Positions 22,661 to 33,500 of a stretch of 64,000 nt of DNA are shown here, piece by piece. Position numbers and translations under genes: made by a program. The stretch is from Callaeas wilsoni (lineage: Eukaryota > Chordata > Aves > Passeriformes > Callaeidae), in NCBI GenBank assembly GCA_013398955.1, contig VWPU01011622.1, positions 1 through 64,000 of the forward strand, in the 5' to 3' direction. Each line of letters begins with the position of its first letter. Within the stretch, counting starts at the first letter, position 1. The notes under the pieces were generated by a model, which was not told where the DNA came from, made no database searches, and saw only the letters and a program-made list of their open reading frames with translations.

Positions 22661-23499
22661 TGTTTTGGGAGAAATCCTCCTCGGAGATGAAGATTTGCTG
22701 ATAACATTCTGAATAATTGTCTTGTGAAGAGACAGAAGTCTTTGCTGTTTTCTCTGCAGAAAGCTTTAAACAAAAGGTATTGTTTAAAATTAAGGCAAAA
22801 ATTTGGCACGGCTGCTTTATAGATGGGAAGAGAATTCTGCTGCAAAAATATTAATGAATTGAGTCATTAATTAGGTGCACGAAGAAGACAGAAAATTGGA
22901 GGAGAGCTGGAGCAAATGAAGAAGTGGATGGAACTGGAAACTTTTTGGGGGATAAAAAGGTAGGCTTCCATTTGGTGTTTACACTCTTTCTTTCCCCTGG
23001 GCAGATGTCCGCAGTTTCAAGGTGGGGACGAGGAGTGTGACAGCAGGGAGTGGCTTTTTTAGGGGTGTGAGGGCCACCTGCTTTGGGCCCGTGGGAGAAG
23101 ACATCTCAAGGTGTCCCTTCAAATGTTCTGGGAGCCCGTGGAGCTGGGGGCAGGCACTGCAGGCAGGAGCCCAGGCTGTGACGGGAGAGAAAGGCAATCC
23201 TCACTCCCTGGCACAAAACCCTCTGCCTGACGCTAAAAACTTTTCCGCTGACCTGTTCTGCGTCGTAAAGTGCCCAAATCCATCTCTTTAAAGAGAACTC
23301 CGTGTTCTCTGCCATGAATATTTTATGTTTAGTCAATACCGTGGATGAGTGGAAGATGTGCCACGTCTCCTCACAGCTTCTGCCCACAAACTGCCTCTGA
23401 GCTCCTCTCAAGGATTCAGGAGGGAGGTACCCCCAGGAGGCTCCTGGCCCTTTGGGGCAGGTTTGGGTGTCTGCAAGGGGGAAAAGCTGGAAAGTGCTC

Positions 23500-23787
23500 G
23501 TGTTCTCTGGGCAGGACAAGAGGGAACAGCCTCCAGCTGCACTGAGGCAGGTTCAGGTTGGACATCGGGAAGCATTTCTTCACAGAAAGGGTTGTCAGGC
23601 ATTGGAAAAGGCTGCCCAGGGAGGTGGTGGAGTCACCACCCCTGGAATTGTTCAAGATACAGCTGGATGTGGCACTCAGTGATCTGGTCTGGTTCTAAGG
23701 TGGTGATCGATCAAAGGTTGGAGTCGATGATCTTGGAGGCCTTTTCCAGCCTAACTGGTTCTGTGATGTTATAATTCTATGATTCTC
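23500..23787 (+). mobile_element. CR1 LINE 3' end, plus strand
   Basis: Direct-orientation CR1 tail: 'gggcaggacaagagggaacagcctccagctgcactg', 'ggttcaggttggacatcggg', 'cttcacagaaagggttgtcaggcattggaaaaggctgcccagggaggtggtggagtcacc', 'gatggtcttggaggccttttccagcct'-like text with minor changes, and an intact end 'ataattctatgattctc' carrying the CR1 octamer repeat. Small frames here (23349-23774) come from the element. Confidence 0.94.
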
Positions 23788-24123
23788 TCAGCCTTGGGTT
23801 TGAGAGGTTTTTTTCCTCCATAGCACAAACTCCTCCTTCTTCAGAAATGTGTTTGTCTAATTGAATCATATAGGTGCAAAGAAAACAACCAGTCCTCTCG
23901 ACTTGACTCACAGCAAAATGTTTATAAATTCAGATCCAGGCTGCAGAGGCAAAGAGTAAAAGCGAAGAAGAGGGGATTTTGTGAAGTCCTCTGTTCCCTG
24001 GGTGCCTCCTGTCACTGCTTTCTGCACAGGGGATGGGAAGGGGATGAGTGGTGATGATCTGGGGAGCCCTTCACCCCCTTTTCTGCACCCTAAGCCCAGC
24101 TGGCAGCTCAATGTGCTCTTTCT
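23788..24123. other. Short unique spacer between two CR1 copies
   Basis: About 340 bp with no recognised feature. It separates a plus-strand CR1 end (left) from a minus-strand CR1 end (right), so the two 3' ends point toward each other. Confidence 0.6.
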
Positions 24124-24441
24124 CAGAATCACAGAATCCTTTGGTTTGGAAAAGACTTCTAAGATTATGGAGTGCAACCTTTAACCCAGCACTGCCAAGG
24201 CCACCACCAAACCATGTCCCCAGGTGCCACATCTACACGTTTTTTACACTCTTCCAAGGATGGAGATTCCAACACTTCCCTGGGCAGCCTGTTCCAGTGC
24301 CTGACCACCCTTTCAGTGAAGAAATTTTTTCCTGCTATCCACTCTAAACCTCCCCAGGTGCACCTTGAAGCCATTTCCTCTCATCCTGTCCTTTTTTTTT
24401 TTTGCCTGGGAGAAGAGCTTGACACTCACCTGCCTACAACC
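24124..24441 (-). mobile_element. CR1 LINE 3' fragment, minus strand
   Basis: On + it starts 'cagaatcacagaatcctttggtttggaaaagacttctaag', then 'ccaaggccaccaccaaaccatgtccccaggtgccacatctacacg', 'ggatggagattccaacacttccctgggcagcctgttccagtgcctgaccaccctttcagtgaagaaatttt' and ends 'cacctgcctacaacct'. It is a different CR1 subfamily from the 18860 copy, judged by the 'aaggccaccac' block. A T run at 24391-24402 interrupts it. Confidence 0.94.
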
Positions 24442-25157
24442 TAATTAAAGTTTTCCTTTTGGCCTCCATGCCCTACAGGAGGAGGATTTTGATTCATCCA
24501 GTGGGGTTGTGTAAATGGAAACTCCTCTTCCAACTTGTCAAGCCCATCCCTTGCGCTGTCCCTTTTTATTAATGCAGTGCACAGGCAATGCCTTCCTGGA
24601 GCCCTTTTTTCCCCTCCAATATATTGAATAAATTCTACATCAGGAAGGAAAGTAATGTGCAATAATGAACCATCAGTGGGTATTTAAGATTGCTTTAATG
24701 GGTCACATTGATGTAATCTCCACTTTTTCCTGGGAAGATCGTACTGGGCCATAACCCCAATTCATATTTATGTCAGAAGAAAATATGTGGTGGAGATGGC
24801 TCAGAAAGAGCATTTCCCTGCTAAGCAGTCAGCTACAAATGTACAGATTTGCCAGAAATATGCTGGGATTTGAAGGGAGACAGGGCAATATCAGATGTTT
24901 AGGGCATTTCTCTCCTGCGAGGAAAAATTCCTGAAAAACTGGTTTGTCACCCTGGGATGTCACCCAAGAAGGTGTGTGCTCATGGGCCCAGAAATGTGCA
25001 AGGTTGAGTGACTTTAGGATTACTTTTGGGAGCTCTTTTATCATCTTTTTGCATGTGGGCATGAGGGGTGTCTGTAGTTTGGCTGGTTGAAAAAAAATCA
25101 GGAGGGAAAGAGAAGTAGTCAGAGCTATATAAATAAAAGCAATGGAGACGCGTGTGT

Positions 25158-25220
25158 ATAAATATATATACATGTAGGATAAATATATATACGTGTAGTA
25201 TAAATATATATACATATAAT
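25158..25220. repeat. 21-bp AT-rich tandem repeat, three copies
   Basis: Three units beginning ATAAATATATATAC start at 25158, 25179 and 25200. The unit ends vary (ATGTAGG, GTGTAGT, ATATAAT). Low-complexity DNA that codes a meaningless Tyr/Ile-rich string on the minus strand. Confidence 0.92.
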
Positions 25221-25529
25221 ATCAGTAATGTTTGACCTTCCAGTCACGCCCTTATTGCTCAGACCCCTCTGAAGGCCAAAAGCCAGCCCGGACTGGGATA
25301 TCAGAGACATTTGGATTGTCTGTAACATAAAATAAAGGATGAAAATTGCATTTAAGGCCATTCCTCTTGGCCAGAAGTGGCAGCTCTGTCTTGATCCAAC
25401 GCTGCAGGAAGATGAGATAAAGTTGCAAGTTCACTCGGTCAGGATAGATGAGGGTGCAGGGGAAGGCAACGAAAATAACACAAATTCCTGGAGCTGTCTC
25501 GGCGAGGAAGGGGCGAACATGACTAATGC

Positions 25530-25690
25530 TGCGTGAGTGATTTGCACAAAAGGATTTCTTCGACAAACTTTGCCTTTCTGGAGGTAAACTGTCAGAGGGC
25601 GCAACGCGAGTTTTCTGATGTGTTCATGAGTCAGAATTATTTAATGAGGGAGCGGAGCAGCCGCCCCCCGGGCCCTGGAGCCGGCTTACC
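25530..25690. promoter_or_regulatory. Candidate conserved element with CpG cluster
   Basis: Unique block joining AT-rich sequence with a TGAGTCA word (AP-1-type, about 25627-25633) and TTATTTAATGAGG to a CpG-rich patch (GGGAGCGGAGCAGCCGCC, then several CG to 25720). The composition is unlike the surrounding CpG-poor DNA. Function is inferred only. Confidence 0.25.
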
Positions 25691-28057
25691 CGGGGGCCCA
25701 GCGCTGCTCTCGGCGAGGAGGGAACCCAAACACCAGCTCCAAGCGAAGCGTGCTTGTTCTTGAGTTCACCCCAAGCTCTCCCTGATAAAAGGAGACTCCT
25801 TAGCTTGTGTTTTTTGGGTCGCAGGGAGCACATTCGCGGTGCTGGGAGGTGGGAAACCAAAATGCAAAGAGGGCTTTAGTGACGCGAGCGTCCGAGTGTT
25901 GATGCCGGCGCTCAGTTTCTATGAATGTTCCCAGGGGTTCCCCTCTATCCACACTTTATATTTTTCTTTCTTTTTTTTTTTTTTTTGCAGACACCATCTA
26001 ATTTTCTTGTTCTTTCTGTCAGCCCTTTTGATGCACCTGTGAGAAGAATAATTTATTCAGCCACTTTTTCGGTGTGATCATCTCTAGCAGAAAGCCAACA
26101 ACTAAAAATTAGCGGTGTAGCACACACGCACAGGCTAAAGAATGAGAATTTCTTCCTTTCCTTTTCTCTTTTTTTTCTTTTAAAGCATACATTTGGTGAA
26201 AAATAGCATTTCAGGTCAGCTGAAATTTTGTGTTGAACTCAACGAAAAAATGGCAACAGAAAGTAGCAGTTTGAAAAAAATCAAACCACTTTTTTATGCA
26301 TTTCTGAAATTAGAATCTTTGACTTCTGCTTTTTGAAGCGATGTTTGGAGCCAAAATGAAACTAACGCTAACTTTAAAAAAATGCTCTTTGGAGCTTTCC
26401 CATTGAATCTTTCCCCTTTACCCCCAAATTTTCTCCTTGCTTTATATTTAGTTTAGGAAGAAATGAGCATATTTGTCTTGAGCCGGTTCAGGGTGATCCC
26501 ACCTTCCCGACCAAAAGGAAGGAAATCCATGGATCACATGGTTATTAACTGGCTGAAACCTCTGTGAACAAAAGAAACAAAGCAGAGGGAGAGCTGCCAA
26601 GCATTTGACACTTTCGTTCTGGCAAATATTTGCTTTTTTCATTTGGTCTGGTGTGGGAAAACGTTCCTTGCATGCCTAACCATGAGCGTGGACTTAAATC
26701 CCTTTGGCTTCTCCCCTTCCATGTGGGTCAGGCCATCTCCCCTGAGCCAGGGATGTGCCTGCAGAGCCATGGGGGAGGTCCAGCTGGGAGAGTCCTCCCG
26801 TCTCAGGCCTCCATCCCTCTGCTCTCAGGTCCCTGCACAGTTGCTGGGAGCCGTGTCCATCCTCAGGGATGCGGGACGTGCCCGTGAAGCGCGACGTGGA
26901 TTTTCACTGCTCTGAAAATGGAGAATAAACCACCGGTGCAATCCAGGAGAAGCAGGGAGGAAAGTGACATCTGAGCAGTCCCCAGGCTGTCCTCCTATGC
27001 CTAAAATAACTCCTGTAGCGTAGCAGAGCCTGGAGGTGTCTTGGATCCTTTTGGGCATGGCAAGGGACACCGAAAACCTGGATGCCGCTGGAGGAAGAGC
27101 ATCTGGAGGGGCAGTGACATGTGGCCTGAGCTGCAGGATGGGGTCCCAGCGACCTGGACTTTGCTGTGCTCCTGCTTGGAGCCCCCTCCCTGCTCACTGC
27201 ACGGGAATAGCTCCTGTTAGCATGTCCCAGGAGCAGCAAGACAGCTCAGGCCTGTGTGGAAATGGAAGAATGAAGTGAGAGAGGACTTCGTTTTTCCTCG
27301 CTTTCCCAACCAGGAGATTCATGAGGTGGCTGGGTGAGTTTAAGGGAACTTGCAGTCTTTTCATCATATTGATGGGTGGATGGATCGTGTGGCTTGGAGT
27401 ATATTTAAGGCTTTAATTAAATCAGGGCTGCACTCTCTGCAACAGTTCCCTGCTGCTTTGGGGAATCATTCCCAGCCTCTCCAGATCTTGTTTGGTGGGA
27501 TGACCCTGGCTGGATGCCACGTGCCCAGCAAAGCTGATCCTTCAGTCCTTTCCTCGGCTGGATGGGGGAGAGAAAATTTAATGGAAGGCTCGAGGTCAGG
27601 ACAAGGAAGGATCACTCAGGAATTACTGTCATGGTCTCAAAAAGGTCTCAACTTGAGGAAATGAATTTCATTTATTGCCAATCAAATTGGAGTAGGGTAA
27701 GGAGATATAAACCCAAATCTTAAAAACACCTTCCCCTCCTCCCCACCTGTCTAGTCAGGCTTAGTTTCACTGCTCAATTTTCTCCCTGCTCCTGCCCAGC
27801 AGTGCAGGGGATGAGGAAGGGGTTGTGATCAATTTATCGCACATTGCCTCTACCGCTTCTTCCTCCTCATCCTTCCCGTGCTCCAGGCGGGATCCCTCCC
27901 ACGGGAGACCATCCGCCATGAAACATTCCAGAGGGAGTTCTTCGCTGCAGAGGGCTCCTGTCTCACCAGGGCTCCAGCACAGGGGTCCCTTGGGATCACA
28001 GCCTCCTCCAGGCTTCCCCTTGCTCCAGAGCAAGGTCCTTCACAGACTGCAGGTGGA

Positions 28058-28063
28058 TCCCTG
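28058..28063. repeat. Target-site duplication, left copy (TCCCTG)
   Basis: TCCCTG directly before the LTR start; the matching copy is at 28474-28479. Removing the LTR and one copy rejoins '...gcaggtggatccctgctccaccacgg', which reads through smoothly as the older host LTR. Confidence 0.88.
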
Positions 28064-28473
28064 TGTAGAAGAATTCTTAGAGCAGAATGGACATGGTCCG
28101 GGAACGCAGTGAACAAGCCAGACTTGGCAGGGCCTGCTTGCTCTGAGTGCTGTGAGATTAACATGATTTAGTGCTGAGAGTGTCCTTGAGGTGTCCGTGA
28201 GAAAAAAGGGAGGTTTAACGGGATGCGATAACCGCAAGCTGGGCGGAGGGCGGACAGTTGTTTGCCGTATGTTATCCAATTAGTAGACAGCAGACAGGCT
28301 TGATTTGAGCTAAGTATCCAATCACAGAGTTAGTTACAGTGCGTGGACAATGGATGACTAGTTGGAAATGCTACATAATCCTGCTGGATTTGAGCAATAA
28401 AGGAGAATGCTATCTAACCATATCGGTGTTTGGCGTTACTCGGCTCCCACTCTCAGTGGAGGACCCTGCTTCG
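28064..28473 (+). mobile_element. Solo LTR, 410 bp, copy 1 (nested)
   Basis: Starts TGTAGAAGAATTC and ends GGACCCTGCTTCG, flanked by perfect 6-bp duplications TCCCTG (28058-28063 and 28474-28479). The first eight bases are nearly inverted at the end (GAAG against CTTC). An AATAAA polyadenylation signal is at 28396-28401, with a TACATAATCC TATA-like word about 25 bp upstream. No internal retroviral sequence is present, so it is a solo LTR left after LTR-LTR recombination. A 6-bp duplication is typical of alpha/ERVK- or some ERV1-like elements. About 93% identical by eye to the inverted copy at 39639-40052. It sits inside the older LTR 27627-28630 in the opposite orientation. Confidence 0.9.
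28396..28401 (+). promoter_or_regulatory. LTR polyadenylation signal AATAAA
   Basis: Canonical hexamer within LTR copy 1, about 70 bp before the LTR end; conserved in the inverted copy. Confidence 0.75.
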
Positions 28474-28479
28474 TCCCTG
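28474..28479. repeat. Target-site duplication, right copy (TCCCTG)
   Basis: Matches 28058-28063 exactly. Confidence 0.88.
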
Positions 28480-28630
28480 CTCCACCACGGACTTCCACGG
28501 CTGAGGGGACACCCTGCCTCACCCTGGTCTGCACCAGCTCTGCTGGGCCCAGGAGAAGCTGCTGGCACCTTCACAGCAGGCACTCCTGCGGCCCCCCACT
28601 ACCGAAACCCGGCCACGCCAGCCCAATACA

Positions 28631-30525
28631 CCTTGAATCATGACTTGGTATGAATTTTTCAGCCTAAAACAAGCTCTGAAGTCCTGTTATTTTAGAGATT
28701 AAAGTTCTAGCATAAACAAACTCATATGCATGTTGTTTTCACACGGGAGATGTTTTTAGTATCATATTTAATGTTCCAAACAAAGCCATTGCTTGTGGTG
28801 TTTTGCAGCCTGGATGCCTTTGAAAGGGTAGATATGGACCCTGTTTGATCTTGAGCTATTTGGGGCTTTTTATTTGCATTTTGTGGCTCTTATCTTGTAA
28901 ACAAAGACTCCTTTCTGTGTCTGTAGATCGAGATGTCACCCACAAAGCTCTGTGGAAATGGGAGACGGCTCCAGAGGGTGCAAGACACAAGTTCAGGGGC
29001 AAATGGAAATGAAGGATGTAGAACATTTTCCCTTTGAGGTTTGGCTCATCCTAGCAGAGATTGAAGGTAACTTGTGTTTTTCTCATGCACCTTTGATTTT
29101 TTTTTTTTTTTTAAAGCGATCCCAGACTGGCAGAGAGGGGAGGCAAATTTGCTGGAAAATTGCAATGCCTCCCCAAAATTCAATAACTGCACGTGTGTGC
29201 TTGGCTTCCAGGCATGGCCACGATGCCAGGGGCCAGGGAAATAAATACCACCTGCAGAACTTCAGCTCTTTCTCAGAGGGCACGGAGAAGTGGAAGAGAG
29301 CAGTGCAGAGATGATGTTCACTTGGCTCAAGGGTGAGCACCCGTTTGAGCTGCAGGTCGGGTTGTTAGGGGAGGGCTCTTGGTTTCTTGCAGGCTCCCCA
29401 TGATGTGAACTGTTGGAAAACTTGTGTCTGAGGGAGCTTAGGAGGCTTGCTGCTGGTGGCCAGTGCCTGTGGGAGAGAAAAACCCAACAGCAGTAGTGGG
29501 AGGCTGTGAGGGTGCTGCTGCCCAGCCTCTGTGCCTTGTGCCACCACAGGAGCAGCCCTGGGTGGCCTCTGGTCCTGAGCCCTTGGGTGCCACTGCCCCT
29601 GAAAGGCAAAACCCACCTCCAAAGCCATCCCAGCGTGGCGCAGTGCTGGTGTGTGAGGCTCTCCCTTTGGCATCCAGAGCAGCGTCTCCAATGGGAGCGT
29701 GCAGGAATGAATCAGGCGCTCGCCGCTGCTGTGCGTGAGCAAGTTGTTCTAATACACTTATCTCTTGTTTCTGTAAAGGTTATAAAAGTAAATAATCTTG
29801 CTCTAACACAGTGTCCTTGCAGTCCCTGTGTAACTCCATGGATAACTCTTCCTAAGGCTGACTTGTGGTGATTAATACTCTACAGAGGGAAATTATTTTT
29901 TTAAAAGGCAGCAGAGAAGTAAAGCTTGAAGACACTTGTTCCCTTCATGCCCCCTGTGCTTGAGGTTGATTAGCTTTTGTTTCCTCCTCCAGCATGAGGG
30001 AACTGGTGAAACATTTTCCCTCCTGCCCTGCAGTGTTGATCCCTGGCACTGTGAGGGTTAGCAAGTGGCCAAAAGCGTCAGGAGGTGACCTTGCTCTGCT
30101 GTAAGATCCCTCCTCTCAGGCCTGGGGAAGCTGGCAGCACCCTGTGGACCAGGTAAGCAACATCAAGCTTCTTTCTGCGCCCTGGGGAGCCTGGAGAGGG
30201 ATTGTGACCGGGCAGGAGAGGCTGAAGTGTCTCAGCCCTCCCTTCCTGGCAGCTGTGCTGTGCTGAGTTCACGCTGATGCCGGTCCTGCCTCTGTAATGG
30301 GTTTTTTAGCACTCTTCAGAGACCTGTTCTGGGTAGTGCCCTGGGCTGCAGCCAAGGAAATGAGAGGCCACTGGGAAGCAGGCTGGTACTGCCCAAGGTT
30401 TCCCTGAACCGTGTGGCAGGGTACCAAGCACTCGTAACCCAGCGGCCAGGCTTGTACCCGTCTGAAACATTGAGATCAATGAAATCTGTCCCTTCTCCCT
30501 GAATATTCTCACTATTGCACCCCTC
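28631..30525. other. Unique non-coding DNA, no gene seen
   Basis: No recognisable repeat except a T run near 29098-29112. Frames at 28952-29314 (+), 29365-29742 (-) and 29506-29871 (+) overlap or face each other and match nothing known. Confidence 0.5.
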
Positions 30526-30584
30526 TCCATCCATCCATCCATCCATCCATCCATCCATCCATCCATCCATCCATCCATCCATCC
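30526..30584. repeat. (TCCA)n microsatellite, about 14 units
   Basis: Uninterrupted TCCA units over 59 bp; the minus strand reads (TGGA)n. The apparent Met-Asp-Gly-Trp repeat peptide from the minus strand is the microsatellite in translation. Long and pure, so probably length-variable between individuals. Confidence 0.97.
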
Positions 30585-33500
30585 CATATGCTTGAACGAT
30601 CTTGCCTGCGATTAGAGTGCTGCATTCCCTCATTTTCCGGAAATATTTTGTCCTTGTGGAGCACAAATGTTGCCCTGAGCCATCCAGCTCTGTTTGCTCC
30701 CCACAGACTGTGGGGCTCCTCCAAAACTTTCCACTTAGTGGTCAAATCTCTTTTGACCTTCGAAAGCTTTGGCTTGGGAGGGAAATTCTTCTACTCTAGG
30801 AAGGGATGCTGCAAAATAAATCCCACCACGGGCAAGGGAGAGGCATCTAATCTTCCCGCTCCCTAGATTTAGCTGTGCCATTAGCCTGGACCCTGCACAT
30901 AAAGCTAATTTTATAATTTGTAAATGTAGCTGAGTGGGTTTTATAGAGGAATGTCGGGAAGTGATGAAATACCTTCAATAGATTTATAAAGAAGTTTAAT
31001 GCATAAAGCTCTCTCCTCCCCCTCCCCTTGTGCCCCCCTCCTTCTGCCTTGGAGTTGCACACAACAGAAAACATGGCCATGGGAAGGGCTTTGTGGCCAG
31101 CACTCAAGCCTTTAATTTTGCTTTTACAAGACAGTTTTATAACATCAAGAAGAATGGAAAAGCTGCAAGGCATGCACACTCAAGACGCTGTGCTCCTGGA
31201 AAGTTTTGGATGGGCTCCAGGCAGTGTTTGGTGGCAAAGAACGATGAAGGTCTTGGGAAGAAGAAGAAGTAATCAGCCAAGCCCTCATCCTGCAATATTC
31301 CTGTTTCTGTGAGCTGGGAATGCCATTGGCGCATGGGAAGGACAGAAAAAACGCGTTCCTGCAATGTCACGTGTCTGAGGGTGAGTTCTGACTGCATCAA
31401 AAACAGCTTCTTCTGTTCTACCCCATTGAATTTTCCTGATGCAATGAAAATGAGCCACCCCATGATCTGCAAGACTCAAAAACCTGCTTTTTGCTGGTGC
31501 TTGGGCTCTGTGTGGAGTTCCTGTGTGATTTCTCCTGGTAGGAATTCCTCTGAATCAGTAAAATGTTTCCCCTTCCTGCTTTTGCTCGGGAGGATGACAC
31601 TTGTGGTGCCCAGTGGGTATCACTGTGAATCTTTTCTGTTTTTTTTTTTTTTGGATAGAGTTAAAATGGACTGACAGGTTCAGAAATGATTAGTGAAGGG
31701 GAGATGGGTGTTTGTGACGGTGTGTTCCCTGTTTCCTCAGGAAACCAGGCCAGCAAGTGGGATGTGTCCCAAAACCCCCCCATGACACAAGCACCTGCCT
31801 CAAGCAGCCCGAGCCTCGTACGAGGGTTTTGCGGGGTCAGGAAAAGGGTTTTGGACCCAGAGATCTGGGTTAGCAAGCTGGGGCCAGGCTGATGATCAGC
31901 ATTCACAGAGCAGCCTTATCATAACCAGCACCAGCCCCACGCTCCCCCTCTCTATCACCCAAGGGCCGAGCAGACCCAAGGCCAATGTCCTCCCATAGCT
32001 CTCTCCTGGGAATTATCAGAAGATCTGGAGGAGAAGGCTCCTCCCGGGCCAGTTTGCCCAGCCCTGGCTCAGCAGCTTTGCAGATTAATCTCTGCGTTAA
32101 GACCTTACACACATGAGAAGTGTTGGAGGGAGGAAGGAAGGATCGCCTGGATGTATTTTTCCACTCCATCTCTTTGGTTTTTATGTTCGTAGTTGTGTTT
32201 TCTTTTAACGATTCGCAGCTTGGACTCCTTCCTGATTTTTCTTCTCTTTTTTTTTTTTATTTGTTTCTTTTTTTCCCCCTCTCTCTCTATTGAACGCTGA
32301 TGGAAAAGGAGAGTGCTTTCCTCCTGCCTGCTTAAATCTTTGGCTGAGTTGCACGGAAAAACAGTCACACTTACTGCAGCTCCCAAAGCCTCCAAATCAT
32401 TGGGGGAGAGGGGAGGAGGGAGCTGCAGAGGGAAGAAAATCATTTGTATAGGCGTAGGGTGAAGAATCACCTTCCTTTAAACTCATGATCTGTCTCCGTT
32501 CCTACAGATTGCTGTTTCTGATCTTTTTTTCTCTGCCCAATATCTCCTTTCTATTATCTTTCCTCTGCCTTTGCTGTGATGTGTCTGTGGTGTGTCCTTT
32601 TTTGCTGGAATGTCTTGCTCCCAGGAGAGTTTGAATGAGAACACCGGGACTCGAAGGTCTGGGTTATTGACAAGAAATCATTACTAAAACCTTTTAATGC
32701 CTCTTCTGTAATTGATACAGGGATGGGCAGGGGGGATTTTCCTGTAGACACAGGGTTTTTTTCCCCCTCCAAATGTCTTTAAAAGCCCTGAGTGTGGTGT
32801 CCTCCAGCCATTTCCTAATGGGTTAAAGCATCCTGGTGCCAGATGCTTTGGGGTCTGTAAATATTGCCCTGTTTGCAGATGGATACACTTGCAGGGAAGC
32901 AGATGGAGCCTGAAATACTGAGCAGCAGAAGACCCCAGAGAGCTCGCTCTCAGCTAAGCATCATCCTACGTGTAATTTTGGGGTCCCCCTTTTAGCTACC
33001 AAGATGTTGGGTTGCCCTTGCACAGCTGTTGTGGCCCTACTGCCCCAAGTTAAGCTGGGGAGAGAGAATAAGAGGTGCTCTGAGCGGGGCTGGAAACACC
33101 CAAACCTCTTACCCTGGCCACTGGGGGCAAAAATAGCCTGGCTGTGATGAGGGCACTGCTGTGGTGTCCATAAGAGGGGAGGGATGAGGGTCCATCGGGG
33201 TGAGACTTGGCAAAAACCCCATTTCCTCTACCGAGACTATCTTAGGACAATCTCCCTTGTTATTCTTTTTTGTTTTGTTTTGTTTTTCATTTTTCCTGAC
33301 ATCTGTTGCTAGGAGATAGAAAGCACAGTCCTTTTTGAAGCATCTTCAGCTGCCTTCTACCTTCCTGGAGAGCTTCAGCTTTGTTTGGTGTCCCTGCTCC
33401 TTTCCTTCTCTTGGACTCATCCACTTCATCTTTCTCCCCTCGCCTCCATGCACCGGTCAGGAAGGATTTGCCACGTCCGTGCTTGTTTCAAACACTGCTG

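Larger units (their letters stand above)
19163..23499. other. Unique DNA with several candidate regulatory blocks
   Basis: No repeat family is recognised in this 4.3-kb stretch. It holds the 208-codon frame at 19670-20296 and candidate conserved blocks at 20515-20690 and 21990-22660 (separate entries). A CTATTTATAC box near 21670 reads as TATAAATAG on the minus strand beside CpG-richer sequence, but without other promoter evidence. Confidence 0.5.
24442..27626. other. Unique DNA with AT-rich tandem repeat and candidate element
   Basis: No gene seen. Holds a 21-bp repeat (25158-25220) and a candidate regulatory block at 25530-25690. The stretch 26050-26460 is AT-rich and unique. Frames at 24829-25215 (-) and 25252-25566 (-) resemble nothing known; the first runs into the AT repeat. 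Confidence 0.5.
27627..28630 (-). mobile_element. ERVL-like avian LTR, minus strand, interrupted
   Basis: Read on the minus strand it begins TGTATTGGGCTGGCG (28630 leftwards) and ends in ...ACA (TGTCATGG on + at 27627). A minus-strand AATAAATGAAATTC polyadenylation-type signal lies near 27675. Internally it has the repeated 'ctcccacggg/tccaccacgg/ttccacgg' words that I recognise from a dispersed bird ERVL-class LTR. It is shortened by deletions and split by the 410-bp LTR at 28064-28473. The outer flanks do not show a clear target duplication, as expected for an old copy. No retroviral coding region is present. The family assignment rests on memory of similar bird repeats. Confidence 0.68.

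Noticed and set aside
21574..26063. Shared 16-mer GAATAATTTATTCAGC near 21574 and 26048
   Set aside because: About one shared 16-mer is expected by chance in a window this long, and similarity does not extend beyond it.
30306..30745. Repeated Met-Asp-Gly-Trp peptide
   Set aside because: Translation of the TCCA microsatellite.
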